Assembly (NCBI RefSeq): GCF_014212175.1
Contig: NZ_JACJVR010000019.1
Span: forward strand, 1-64,000
Length of the DNA stretch: 64,000 nt
Direction: 5' to 3'
Origin: Cohnella xylanilytica
GTDB lineage: Bacteria; Bacillota; Bacilli; Paenibacillales; Paenibacillaceae
In this document: piece by piece, positions 36,001-45,200 of the stretch
How the letters are laid out: each line of letters opens with the position of its first letter
Position numbering within the stretch: position 1 is the stretch's first letter
Position numbers and translations under genes: made by a program
Notes under the pieces: generated by a model
Seen by the model: only the letters and a program-made list of their open reading frames with translations
Database searches by the model: none
What the model was told of the DNA's origin: nothing

Positions 36001-38467
36001 TGTACACGTACGGATGGAACGAATACGCGTCGGCGTAGTCGTAGGAGCCGAGCTCGAGCTCTCTCGGGAGCACGCTCAGCACGCTGGACGTGTGGTCGCC
36101 GGCGAGCAGCATCGCGTCGGGATCGGCTTGCTTCAGGCGGAGATAGGCGATTTTCTGAATCTGCACGAATTCTTCCGGAACGTACGGCTTGGAGAAAATC
36201 TCGGGCTCGTTCGGCATCTCCCACTGCCGAATCCGTCCCTTGTACCGGCTGACGGCGTCGTAGACGAAGTCTCCCATCGCCTTCAGGGCGGCGGGCGTAT
36301 TCGCGGTTCCGCTCTGATAGGCCGCGTTCTTGTCGATGCCGAGCACGGTAATCTGGTTGAAGCCGTACGACTCCAGCTTGCCCAGCAGGGCGTCGGCGGC
36401 GGCGTAATCGTAGACGGCGTTCCCGGCCGAATCCTTCGCGTTCCGGTCGACGGCTTCCCACGACAGGCCCGAGCGGTGGTGCCGGGCTCCGAGCTTGCGG
36501 GCTCCGTCGATGATGTCGTCTCTCCAGTTGAGCGCGTAGTGCGTGTTCAGCCCGAAGACGCTCTCGTTGTCGAGGTCGGGCTCCTGGACCGGAGCGGCTT
36601 CGTCCACGATGGCGAGGCGCATCCGCTTCGTCAGCGAAGGCGCCGCGGCCCCGTCCACCGAGAACTCCGCCGCGACGTCGTACGTGCCGATTCCGCTCAC
36701 GCCCGGCGCGAAGCTGATGGACTCCGAACGCCGTTCTCCCTTCGCCAATTCGTACGTCTCGCTCCCGCTCGCGACAAGCGCCTTGTCGCCGTCCGCCCTC
36801 CGGACCGCGTAGTCGATCCGGAATTCGTGCGCCGCCGATCCGGCGTCGAGCGCCAGGGCGAGACCCGGCGCTTCTCCTTGCTCGTAGATGCCGGCATAGG
36901 TGCCCGACGGCTGCAGATCGACGACGTAGGGAAGCGGAATCGGCTCGATCGCGAAGTCGTCGATCTGCAGGTTGATGCCGCCGACGACGTTCCATTGGAA
37001 GTAGCCCTTCTCCCTGGCGAGGGCGTCCGAATCGTCGCCGCTCGCGGCCAACTCGCCGTCGATGTACAGCTTGTGGCTGATTCCGCTGATCCTCAGCTCG
37101 TAGTCGTGCCAGTCGCCGAGCAGCGACTTCACGTAATTGGCGATGTAGTAGTTGCCCCCAAGCGTCGTCTTGCGCATCAGAAAATACTTCGAATTGTGCG
37201 TCGCCCACTCCATCGCGTTGTTGTTGGCGTCGTCGGCGGCGCGGTACCTCAGCCTCCACGTGTTCTGGACCGCGTCGCTCGTCCGCTCGTACTTCGCCTT
37301 GAACCGGACGACGAAGTTGTCCGCGTTCCTGTACATCGGCAGGTTCAGCTTGGCGCTTCCCGAGCCGTTCAGGCTGAACACCTTGTTGCCGTCCGGCAGC
37401 TCCAGCACCTTCGCGCTTCCTCCGGTCGTCCATCCGGCTGGCGCGGAGTTCGGCGTCTCCCCTTCGAAGTCGTTCGAGTAAGGCTCCATCGCTTCGATCG
37501 GCACGGCGACGTCGCCCGTCTCCGGATAACGGACCGAGCCGCCGCCTTGCTCTTCGACCGTCAAGTAGTACCGGATGGAGTCCGCCCGGTTCGTGCCCGG
37601 AATCGTGCCCGCGAACGAGCCGTTCCCGTCCCCGCGCGCCTCGACAACCCGGTCCGTCGGCTCGGCTCCGTAGCCGTAGTGGATGGCGGCTTCGGCGGAG
37701 GAGGCGAGCCCGGCGACGGTGAAGGCGATCGGCAAGTCCGCGTTATACGGAACTTGCGAAGCCGGCGTATGGACGATGGTCGCCGGATCCGGCGGCGGAT
37801 CGCCTTGAAGCCCGCGCACGGCGACGTTGTCCACGCTCACCGTCGCCGCCGGCCCTACGCTCTTCAAGGCGAAGCCGATCCCCCCGCTCGCGAGCGACGA
37901 ATCCGCGAATTCGGCGACCGGCGTCCCGTCGATCGCCAGCTTGAACGCGCCTCCTCTCGCTTCCACGCGGTACGAATGCCAGTCCGTCAGGCTGAACCCG
38001 GGCAGCGCGGCGCCGATATCGACGGGATCGCCGACTATGGCGGCGGCCGAGGAGTTCGGGTACTTCCACAGCTCGACCTGCCTGGCGTTCTTGAATTCGA
38101 GGAAGTAATAGCTCGTGCCGGACGAATACCGGAACAGCGCCCGGAAGCGGTCGCCCTTGGCGTCGAACCCCAAAGCGTAATCCTTCGAGGAGTAGGGGAG
38201 CTTCGACGCCTTCGCGACCGCCCGCTGGGGAGACGTCGCCGTCGTGGAGCCGGTTAGCTGCGCCTCCGCGCCGCTTCCTTGAACCTGCCAGGCCGTGCTG
38301 CCGAACAGATCCCAGTTGCCGAGCCCCCCGTCGAAGCCGTCTTCGAACAGAGGGGCCGCTTCCGCCGCGAGGGGGGCCGCCTCTTCCGCGCCCGCCGGGC
38401 TAGGAAGAGACGGAAGAAGAAGAGCCGCGACCAAGAGCCAACGAACCATTCCGAACCGATAACCCAT
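33020..38467 (-). CDS. Very large secreted multidomain glycoside hydrolase (clan-A TIM barrel)
   Basis: 1815 residues from the ATG at 38467 (GGAGG 10 nt upstream). A signal peptide (MVRWLLVAALLLPSLPSPAGA) is followed by a LamG-like domain (about 45-225), a second LamG-like domain (330-510), a TIM barrel (640-960), a helical/Ig-like region, a CBM9/DOMON-like domain (1445-1640), an Ig-like segment and a helical C-terminus resembling the FIMAH domain of Paenibacillus exoenzymes. Likely catalytic acids are Glu in WEMPNEPEI (near 750) and Glu in YLTEGGWPT (near 854), the usual acid/base and nucleophile of clan A (GH39/GH5-like). The substrate is unknown. Its N-terminal LamG-like domain is closely copied at the C-terminus of the neighbouring 1391-residue protein. 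Confidence 0.82.
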   Translation of the reverse strand: MGYRFGMVRWLLVAALLLPSLPSPAGAEEAAPLAAEAAPLFEDGFDGGLGNWDLFGSTAWQVQGSGAEAQLTGSTTATSPQRAVAKASKLPYSSKDYALGFDAKGDRFRALFRYSSGTSYYFLEFKNARQVELWKYPNSSAAAIVGDPVDIGAALPGFSLTDWHSYRVEARGGAFKLAIDGTPVAEFADSSLASGGIGFALKSVGPAATVSVDNVAVRGLQGDPPPDPATIVHTPASQVPYNADLPIAFTVAGLASSAEAAIHYGYGAEPTDRVVEARGDGNGSFAGTIPGTNRADSIRYYLTVEEQGGGSVRYPETGDVAVPIEAMEPYSNDFEGETPNSAPAGWTTGGSAKVLELPDGNKVFSLNGSGSAKLNLPMYRNADNFVVRFKAKYERTSDAVQNTWRLRYRAADDANNNAMEWATHNSKYFLMRKTTLGGNYYIANYVKSLLGDWHDYELRISGISHKLYIDGELAASGDDSDALAREKGYFQWNVVGGINLQIDDFAIEPIPLPYVVDLQPSGTYAGIYEQGEAPGLALALDAGSAAHEFRIDYAVRRADGDKALVASGSETYELAKGERRSESISFAPGVSGIGTYDVAAEFSVDGAAAPSLTKRMRLAIVDEAAPVQEPDLDNESVFGLNTHYALNWRDDIIDGARKLGARHHRSGLSWEAVDRNAKDSAGNAVYDYAAADALLGKLESYGFNQITVLGIDKNAAYQSGTANTPAALKAMGDFVYDAVSRYKGRIRQWEMPNEPEIFSKPYVPEEFVQIQKIAYLRLKQADPDAMLLAGDHTSSVLSVLPRELELGSYDYADAYSFHPYVYNSMPDGNLANLLNGVKNLVNAYGGWKDYYLTEGGWPTANAGYPSVSEETQRDYIVRAFLTYLTTDQVKAYEYYNYKNDGTDDRYYDIFWGITDNDGRPKLAYAAVHQLMTTLDRARYIGTWDAGDPAVAAELFLTDAGEPVLVAWKRVDHKDDPDAKPPTSEIALPFGAAGTTAKDINGVGFPLAESGGKAHLTVGSSPVYVTGLPAGFVYEAAARLLAGKAEDAAAKLEALRTAENGALVDADSAKLDAISATYAEALGSSAPAAGLERGIKAIYALMETMAGRIGDGAYERAPGYVALEALYNEAERASVPLSYAMGGLDSAVVPDYGPAAQAATAALDAKKGEYGVMPVSTAAVLRTNRYGRLAEAAAARGAYAASYAYNLLAREFAPAAEAIVASEPSKFIGVMASVVPTQAAGEAGGTAALSLALANDTDSPRTVGVAMKLPDGWEAAQTSPREAEYEIPAGGSLEEAYEVRIPADAVKGRYDIAFEVYYEGALLDTKTVRLTVEDGIGVRLVPVAKTIADLDVLTVELTGTSSLAKTGTVTVVGPDGAALAPVSTNAFGPLNKGGKVRLDFQWTYRERKPGNEYPVDVRVEEAATGKTIFRDAAMPVDFLLAQKARGVEVDGDLSDWQDAFPFHLRSSAQNAGGYHDPDNLEATAYVKWADDGLYVAAVVRDDIHKQSENASNLWKNDSVQASLDPLDDGGSPYGPDDVEWGFALTDDGQKLTNVFSSSAPNPNGDISGRVPFAAVRDETAKRTIYEMKFPSSFVRDLRPAEGARIALNVAVNDADLQNGRDDFIQWTPGTADSKNPSLYDSFLLVDEDTIAPELRIDGSLTLSRLGRTTLTWEASDSHGEVESASVRLDGRPIGSPYEIRPLSLEAGEHRLSGEAVDRAGNRSVLEATLRVTFSVGELDDMLNYGFAQGWIRNKGVLNSLLAKAVKIQKDAAKDNKKVDFKPLIQEIEAQSGKKITAEFAASLRKDIDYLRGPAPG

Positions 38468-38559
38468 TCCCGAATCGCCTCCGTCGAATGGCAAAGCAGC
38501 CTCCGGCGACCGGAGCGCGTCCGCGTCGCCTTGAGGCTGTCGACCATTATCGAAAATGT

Positions 38560-40236
38560 TTACTTGCCCGCTTTCTTCTTAAAGGACTCCTCGAGCTCGC
38601 TCAAAATCTGGTTGCCGCCCTGGGACTTCCACTTCTCGACGAAGTCGTCGAACTTCTTGATGTCGCCGCCCATGATGATCTGAGTGAATACCGAGTCGCG
38701 CATCGTGTTCAGCTCGACCAGCTTGGCGATCTTCGTCGGGGAATCCAGATAGTTGGAAGCGTCCGTGATCTGGTACGGGTTGTTGATCGCCACGTCCAGC
38801 GCTTGGGAGAACCGCAGCGGCAGCGACTCCAGGTAATGCGGCCACCCGTTCAGGCCCGGGGCGAACAGATAGCTCTGCGTGCCGCGGAAGTTCCCGTTCT
38901 TGTCCTGCTGCGTCTGCGGATCGACCAGGTCGGTGACCGTCTTCAGCTTGCCGTCCACGAGGTTGTAATCTTCGCCTTCGATGCCCCAGACGGTCAGCAT
39001 CTGGTTGTCCGGCGACAACGAATCCTCGATGATGGACAGGACGCGCTTCGGGTCCTTCGTCTTGGCGCTGATCGCGTTCATCTGCGAGAACGGGGCTCCC
39101 ATCGGGGCGACCGCCTTGCCGTCCGGCCCGACGAGCGAACCGAGCAACGTCAAATACTTGAACGGCTGTTCGGCCTGGTTCGGAAGCTTGCCGTCCGCGG
39201 CCAGCTTGCCGCTCTTGATCAGCTCGTTCGTCTCCACCTGGGTGTCGTAATCGTTCGCGGTCGACCACCAGCCCATCCAGGAGAACAGCTTGCCGCTGTA
39301 CAGCTTCGCCCTCAGCTGCTCTTCCTTGATCGTCGCGAACTCCTTGTCGATCAGCCCTTCTTTGTACATTTTCTGCAGGAAAAGCAGGGCGTCCCTCATC
39401 CTCGGATCGATGTCGTAGTTGCTGAACTTGCCGTCCTTCTCGGTGAAGAAGCCCGGCGTGACGCCGAACGCGCCGAAGATGTTGTCGAACGAGTTGTTCG
39501 CGTATTTGACCTGGCCGATCTGGGCCGTGTAGCCGCCGAGCGGGATGACGTCCGGCTTCTCCTGCTTGATCTTCTTGAGCAGGTTGTAATAGTCGTCGAG
39601 CGTCTTGGGAGCCGATGCGCCGACCTGTTCCATGTAATCCTTGCGAAGCACGAGGTTCCACCGATAGCCGGCGCCCGGTCCGCCTTGATACGGAATGCCG
39701 TAGATTCGGCCGTTCACCTTCGCCTGCTCGAACACCTCCGGAGGGACCTCCTTCAAGATGTTCGGCGTGTCCTTCTCGTTCAGAAGGTCGGTCAGGTCGA
39801 CGAACGCCCCTTGCTGCGCGTACTTCTGGAAGTCGTCGGCGAAGTCGATCCGCGCCACGTCCGGAATGTCGCTGCTGGACATCTTCAGGTTCAGCTTCGT
39901 CTTGTATTGCTGCACGTCCACCATCTCGGGGACGATCTTGATATTCAGCTTCTTCTCGATCGCCTGCTTGACCGCGTCCTTGGACGGATCGTACGGCAAG
40001 GAGATGTCCTGCGCCTTCAGCCACTTCAGCTCGTACGGCTGCGATTCCGCGGCCGACGCGGACGGCGACGCCGAAGACGAAGCCGATGCCGGCGCGGAAG
40101 CCGAAGCGGAGACCTCCGGCGAAGAAGACGAACTCCCCGCGTTCCCGTTGCCGTCGCCGCAGCCGGCGAGCGACATCGTTCCGATCAGAAGGGCGGCGAA
40201 CGCCCCGTACCCCCAATTTCTGCTTTTGTTGGCCAT
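38560..40236 (-). CDS. Sugar ABC transporter binding lipoprotein (LipO/YtcQ type)
   Basis: 558 residues. The signal peptide ends in LAGC (lipidated C26), followed by a Ser/Ala-rich tether. The mature part begins around YELKWLKAQDISLPYDPSKDAV, typical of the large binding proteins that work with LplB and YtcP. It probably captures oligosaccharides released by the secreted enzymes of the cluster. It lies 31 bp after the YtcP-like permease, on the same transcript. Confidence 0.92.
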   Translation of the reverse strand: MANKSRNWGYGAFAALLIGTMSLAGCGDGNGNAGSSSSSPEVSASASAPASASSSASPSASAAESQPYELKWLKAQDISLPYDPSKDAVKQAIEKKLNIKIVPEMVDVQQYKTKLNLKMSSSDIPDVARIDFADDFQKYAQQGAFVDLTDLLNEKDTPNILKEVPPEVFEQAKVNGRIYGIPYQGGPGAGYRWNLVLRKDYMEQVGASAPKTLDDYYNLLKKIKQEKPDVIPLGGYTAQIGQVKYANNSFDNIFGAFGVTPGFFTEKDGKFSNYDIDPRMRDALLFLQKMYKEGLIDKEFATIKEEQLRAKLYSGKLFSWMGWWSTANDYDTQVETNELIKSGKLAADGKLPNQAEQPFKYLTLLGSLVGPDGKAVAPMGAPFSQMNAISAKTKDPKRVLSIIEDSLSPDNQMLTVWGIEGEDYNLVDGKLKTVTDLVDPQTQQDKNGNFRGTQSYLFAPGLNGWPHYLESLPLRFSQALDVAINNPYQITDASNYLDSPTKIAKLVELNTMRDSVFTQIIMGGDIKKFDDFVEKWKSQGGNQILSELEESFKKKAGK

Positions 40237-40267
40237 GAACCCGTAATCCCCCTCTAGAATCGATCGA

Positions 40268-41143
40268 TTAACCTTTGACCGAACCGATCAGCATGCCTTG
40301 CTCGAAGTACTTCTGAATGAACGGATAGAGAACCATCATCGGCAGCGCGACGATGACGATGGCCGCCATCTGGATGCCGATCGTGGGCGGCGGCGTTCGG
40401 CCGGCCGCCTCGAGCAGCTCCGGCGGAAGGCTGGAGCTGGCGATAATGGTGCGCAGAACGAGCTGCACCGGAGCCTTATGCCAATCCGTCACGTACAGCA
40501 GAGCGTTGAAGAAGTCGTTCCAGTACGTCACCATGTAGAGCAGGCCGATCGAAGCGAGCACGGGCATCGACATCGGAAGCACGACCGATCGCAGAATGCG
40601 CATCTCGGACGCCCCGTCGATGGCCGCCGACTCCTTCAGGCTGTCGGGGATGCCTTCGAAGAACGACTTCATGATGATCATGTTGAAGGCGCTGTACGCC
40701 ATGATCAGAATGAGCACGTAGTCGGTATTCAGAAGTCCCAGCTGCTTGACCGTGATGTAGGTCGGGATGAGCCCGCCCTTGAACAGCATCGTGAACACGA
40801 AGACGAGCATGAGAAGCTTGCGGCCCGGCAATCTCTTCTCCGCCAGCGCGTAGGCGCTCATGGCGGTCAGCAGCAGAGCCAGCAGGACGCCCCCCAAGGT
40901 GTTGCGAATCGTGACTCCGTAGGCGTTGTAGATGAGCGAGCCCTTCTTCAGCAGGTAGGCGTAGTAATCGAAGCTGAAGGAAGAAGGGAACAGGACGAGA
41001 CCGTCCTTCGCGCTGAACGTCGAGTAAGGCGTCACCGATACGGTGAGCACGTACCAGAACGGAATGACGATGACGATCGTGACGAGCGTCAGGACGACGT
41101 AGTTGGTCGCGACGAACGCGGTCTCGCCTCGCGTGAGCTTCAT
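40268..41143 (-). CDS. ABC transporter permease (YtcP type)
   Basis: 291 residues with about six hydrophobic helices. It starts GETAFVATNYVVLTLVTIVIV and has the EAA loop SLKESAAIDGASEMRILRSVVLPMSMP written across two helices. The C-terminus EQGMLIGSVKG is characteristic of this permease group. It pairs with the LplB-like permease 17 bp upstream. No ATPase gene is present. Confidence 0.92.
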   Translation of the reverse strand: MKLTRGETAFVATNYVVLTLVTIVIVIPFWYVLTVSVTPYSTFSAKDGLVLFPSSFSFDYYAYLLKKGSLIYNAYGVTIRNTLGGVLLALLLTAMSAYALAEKRLPGRKLLMLVFVFTMLFKGGLIPTYITVKQLGLLNTDYVLILIMAYSAFNMIIMKSFFEGIPDSLKESAAIDGASEMRILRSVVLPMSMPVLASIGLLYMVTYWNDFFNALLYVTDWHKAPVQLVLRTIIASSSLPPELLEAAGRTPPPTIGIQMAAIVIVALPMMVLYPFIQKYFEQGMLIGSVKG

Positions 41144-41160
41144 CGGCCGATTCCCCCTTG

Positions 41161-42111
41161 TCAGAAAATGCCGGAATCATTGATCCGCTTGGCGATTTGA
41201 TTGGCGGCCAGCACCATCGCGAGGCCGATGATTCCCTTGATGACGTCCGCCGCCGCCGCGAGGCTGAGGCTGAACTGCTCGATGCCCACCCGGTAGATGT
41301 AGGTGTCGAGAATATCCCCGACTTCGAACACCATCGGGTTGTACAGGTTGATGACTTGATCGAGTCCGGCGCTCATCAGGTAGCCGACTCTTAGAATGAA
41401 GATGACGATGATCGTCCCCGAGATTCCCGGCAGCGTCACGTGGACGATGCGGCGGAACCGCGTCGCCCCATCCATGACGGCCGCCTCGTACACCTCGGGA
41501 TTCAGTCCCGCGATCGCGGCCATGTAGATGATGGCGGCCCAGCCCATCTCCTTCATCGCGTCGGTCGCGACGAGGATCGTGCGGAAGTAGCTTGGCTCCA
41601 CGAGCAGGTACGCCGGCTTCCCGCCGAACAGCTCGACGATCTTGTTCACGATGCCGGTCTCCGGGGAGAGCAGCAGCGCGATGATGCCTCCATAGACGAC
41701 CCAGGACACGAAGCGGGGCAAGTACACCGCGGTTTGCAGCGTCTTCTTGAACCAGCGGGCCCGGATCTCGTTCAGCGAAAGCGCTAACAGAATGGGGCAA
41801 ATAAAGCCGCTGATCATTTTGTACAAGCTGATGATAAGCGTGTTCTTGAAGGCGTTCCGGAACATCTCGGATTCGAACAGCTCGCGGAAGTGCTTCAGCC
41901 CGGCCCATTCGCTCCCGGAGAAGCCTTGGATGGCGTTGTAATCCATGAACGCGATGCTGATCCCGTACAAGGGCAAGTAATCGAACAGAAGCACCCAGGC
42001 GAGCGCGGGAAGCAGCATCGCGTACAGCCATTTGTACCTCCAGATCCTCCTTGTCTGCCGCTTGAGCGGCGTCTCCCGGGTATCGGATACCCTCGCCGTG
42101 ACGAGTTCCAT
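41161..42111 (-). CDS. ABC transporter permease (LplB type)
   Basis: 316 residues, with GGAGGAGG just ahead of the ATG. The basic N-terminus (RQTRRIWRYKWLYAMLLP) and the motif WAGLKHFRELFESEMFRNAFKNTL are family hallmarks. The EAA loop reads EVYEAAVMDGATRFRRIVHV. It is the first gene of the transporter set, with a cre-like site 46 bp upstream of its start. Confidence 0.92.
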   Translation of the reverse strand: MELVTARVSDTRETPLKRQTRRIWRYKWLYAMLLPALAWVLLFDYLPLYGISIAFMDYNAIQGFSGSEWAGLKHFRELFESEMFRNAFKNTLIISLYKMISGFICPILLALSLNEIRARWFKKTLQTAVYLPRFVSWVVYGGIIALLLSPETGIVNKIVELFGGKPAYLLVEPSYFRTILVATDAMKEMGWAAIIYMAAIAGLNPEVYEAAVMDGATRFRRIVHVTLPGISGTIIVIFILRVGYLMSAGLDQVINLYNPMVFEVGDILDTYIYRVGIEQFSLSLAAAADVIKGIIGLAMVLAANQIAKRINDSGIF

Positions 42112-42156
42112 CGTCCCTCCTCCATCCCCTCTCTTTCTACTCTTCCATCGATCGAA

Positions 42157-42170
42157 TGAAAGTGCTTACA
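42157..42170. promoter_or_regulatory. cre-like CcpA site upstream of the LplB/YtcP/LipO operon
   Basis: TGAAAGTGCTTACA matches the cre consensus TGWAANCGNTNWCA at all but one fixed position (T for C). It lies 46 bp upstream of the LplB-like start codon. Confidence 0.65.
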
Positions 42171-42257
42171 GTTATAAGATTAAAGGATGGAGAGGATATG
42201 GAAAACCGGAGCGAAGGACGATATTCCCCGGGAAAAGTCGCATCGTTCGGGTGCCGG

Positions 42258-45200
42258 TTACCCGATCGGGCTGACCGTCACCCCGTCTACCGTCAGCGAG
42301 ACGGCCGGGCCGACGCTCTTGAGCGCGAAGCCGACGCCTCCCGACGTCAGGTCGGAATCGGCGAAGGAGGCGACCGGCGTCCCGTCGACCGACAGCGCGA
42401 AGGCGTTCCCGTCGACGTTCAACTTGTAGGCATGGTCATCCGTTAGGGAGAAGCCGGGCAGGGCGCCGGCGATATCGACGGCGGCTCCGACCTGTACGGG
42501 AGTGGACGACCCGGCGTACTTCCAGAGCTCGACGACGCTGGTGTTCTTGAATTCCAGGAAGTAATAGCTCGTCCCGGAAGAATACCGGAACATCGTCCGG
42601 AAGCGGTCTCCCCGCGCCGTATATTCGAGGCTGTAATCCTGCGCGGCGTACGGGAGCCGAGCCGGCTTGACGACCGCCCGCTGCGGGAACGTCTGCGTCG
42701 TCGTCCCCGTCAGAGCGGCGGCCGCTCCGCTGCCTTGCGTCTGCCAGGCCGCGCTGCCGAACGTGTCCCAGTTCCCGAGTCCTCCCGAGAAGTCGTCCGC
42801 GAACAAGGGCTCTTCCGCCGGACCCGTTCCCACGGTTACCGTCCAGTTCGCGAAGTCGTACGTGAGCGTCTCTCCGCCCTCGGATGCCGTGAACGTATTC
42901 GAATTCCGGTCCTGCGTCAGCCAAGGCGTGTCGAACAGCTTGAACGACGCGTAGCCGATCGGCGTTCCGTTGATCCGATGCGTGTTGTTGTAGGCGGCCG
43001 CGGCGGAATCGAAGGTGATGTCCAGCGTATCCCCGTTTAAGCCGCGGTAGATCAGACGCGGGTTCGTCTCGTCGATATGGCTGGCGTCGACCGTCGCGTT
43101 CGCGAGAACCGCGTTCTTGAACGCGGCGAAGCTCTCGTACTCGGAGGCGTCGGCGGTCTCCAGCACCCAGCCGTTCTTGTCGGCCTGGCTGCGGAGAATG
43201 TTGTAGCTGTACAGCAGCTGCGCCGTCGGGTGAAGCTGGGCCGTCGTCTTCACCTTGTTGGCCGGATCGGTCGACGTCTGGTAATACCAGGAGTACGGCT
43301 TGACCATCTTGAACGCGAAGTACATCGTGCCGGCATCGCACAGCACCCATCCCCCTTGCTCGTCGCGGGCGACGATCGACCCCGTGTCCGGGAACAAGGC
43401 GTTGACGAAGTTCGTCGTCGGGCTGTTCTCGAGCTTGAAGACGCCGATCGCCGTCTTGCCGTTCTGCAGAATCCGGTGCGTCGCCGGCTGGTCGTAATTG
43501 CCGATCGGGGCGGTGCCCTGGTCGGTGGACAGGCGGAACAGCGGGTTCGGCGCATCGGAATGCCAGCGCAGCACGACGGGAAGATCCTCGATCCAGTTGT
43601 CGACCCTGTTATACTGCACTTCCGTCGCCAGCCCCCACGTCGGCTTCACGTATGCTTGCCGGTAGATGCTCATGGCGCGGCCGCTCGAGTTTTGCAGGTT
43701 CGTCTTGCGCGACGTATAGTCCTTGTCCGTCTTCTGCCCGATGCGGATCGCCATCTCCGGCGGTTCGTAATTCATGCCGTCGTAGAGGACGAAGCCCAAA
43801 TATTCGAGGAACGGGCGGTACATCGAAGGAGCCGAGCTGTCGGACTCGCCGACTGCCTGCTGGGCGCGATGGCCCCCGAAGTAAGCCCAGGCGAGGGAGG
43901 TATGGTCGCTGCCGCGCCAGGACGGGTCGTTCGCCGATACCGAATCGCCTTTGGCCCGGCTGATGGACGAGATGGAATAGCCGTCGATCCAGTCGTTCGC
44001 CCATTCGAACCACATGACGTCCATCGCCATCTTCGCCTTCTGCCTTAAATCCGCTTCGTCCGAATACTGGTAGAGGGCGTTCAGGCAGAAGTAGGTCATG
44101 AACGTGTATTCCGGGCTCTCGTATTCGGCCCAGCCCTTATGCACCCCGGCATCGATCATCGCTTCGATGTTCGCTTTGTTGAGGCTTTTGAGCGCCGCTC
44201 CGGAATTGCCGTTCAGGTCGGCGAGATCGGGGAAGTATTGGCCGACCAGGTATCCGGCCGTATAATTGCTCATCCGCAGGTTCTCCGTCTGCGGGAGGGC
44301 GGCGTAAGCGTACGACGCGAAGTACGACCGCACGTGGTCCATCATGGCGGCGTCGAACCGGTCGCCGACCATCAGGTACGCGTACATTTTGGCCACCGTC
44401 TTGTACTGCTCCCAGTCGTACGTCTGGAACATCGCGTCCAGCTTCCGCAGATTGCCCGCCGTATTCTGGCCGTCGAGGATCTGGGCGACGTATTGGGCGA
44501 TGTTGATCGGGCCGCTCTCCTCCTGCATCGTCTTCGTCTTGTCCCACAGCCACTGCTTCCGGCTCTCGATCGTCCCCGGGAACGGAGCGTACGAGCTCTC
44601 GATCGGCGGGGCTTCGCTAATGGTTACATGGTCGAACGTCGCTTCCGCCAGCCTCGAGTTCGTATGGCTCGTCACCGCCAGCCCGAAGTAGACCGTCTCC
44701 GGAAGGGCGATCGTCTCCCGCTTGATCGGCATCCAGTTCGTTCCGTCGCTGGAATCGAAGGCGCTGATCCCGCTCTCGTCGCGGACGAGCTTCACCCAAT
44801 AGGGCGCCGCCGTCGACGAGCCGTTCGTCAGGGTCGAAGCCCCGCCCGGCTGGAGACGCGATTGGTAGATCGATCCGTGCCCGGGCGTCAGCGCCATGAA
44901 CGCGTACGGCGACTGCTTCGTCATGTCGGCGCGGATCATAAGGCCCGCCTTCGTCCATTCGGCGGCGTTCTGCACGCCGGCGACGCGCGCCACGATCTGC
45001 CCGTAGCCCGTCCAGGGTCGGTAGACGAAGCGGAACGCGTCCTCGGTTCCCCAGATGTCGGCGCCGGAGCCCCGGACGGCGAACGTTCCCGTGACCGCGT
45101 CGTAGCTCGCGCTCCCCGCGATGCCGACGGCGCCGACGTCCCGGTCCCCGAACGGCTCCGGCAGCCCGCTCGCCGACGGGTTCGTCGTCGCGGAGACGGC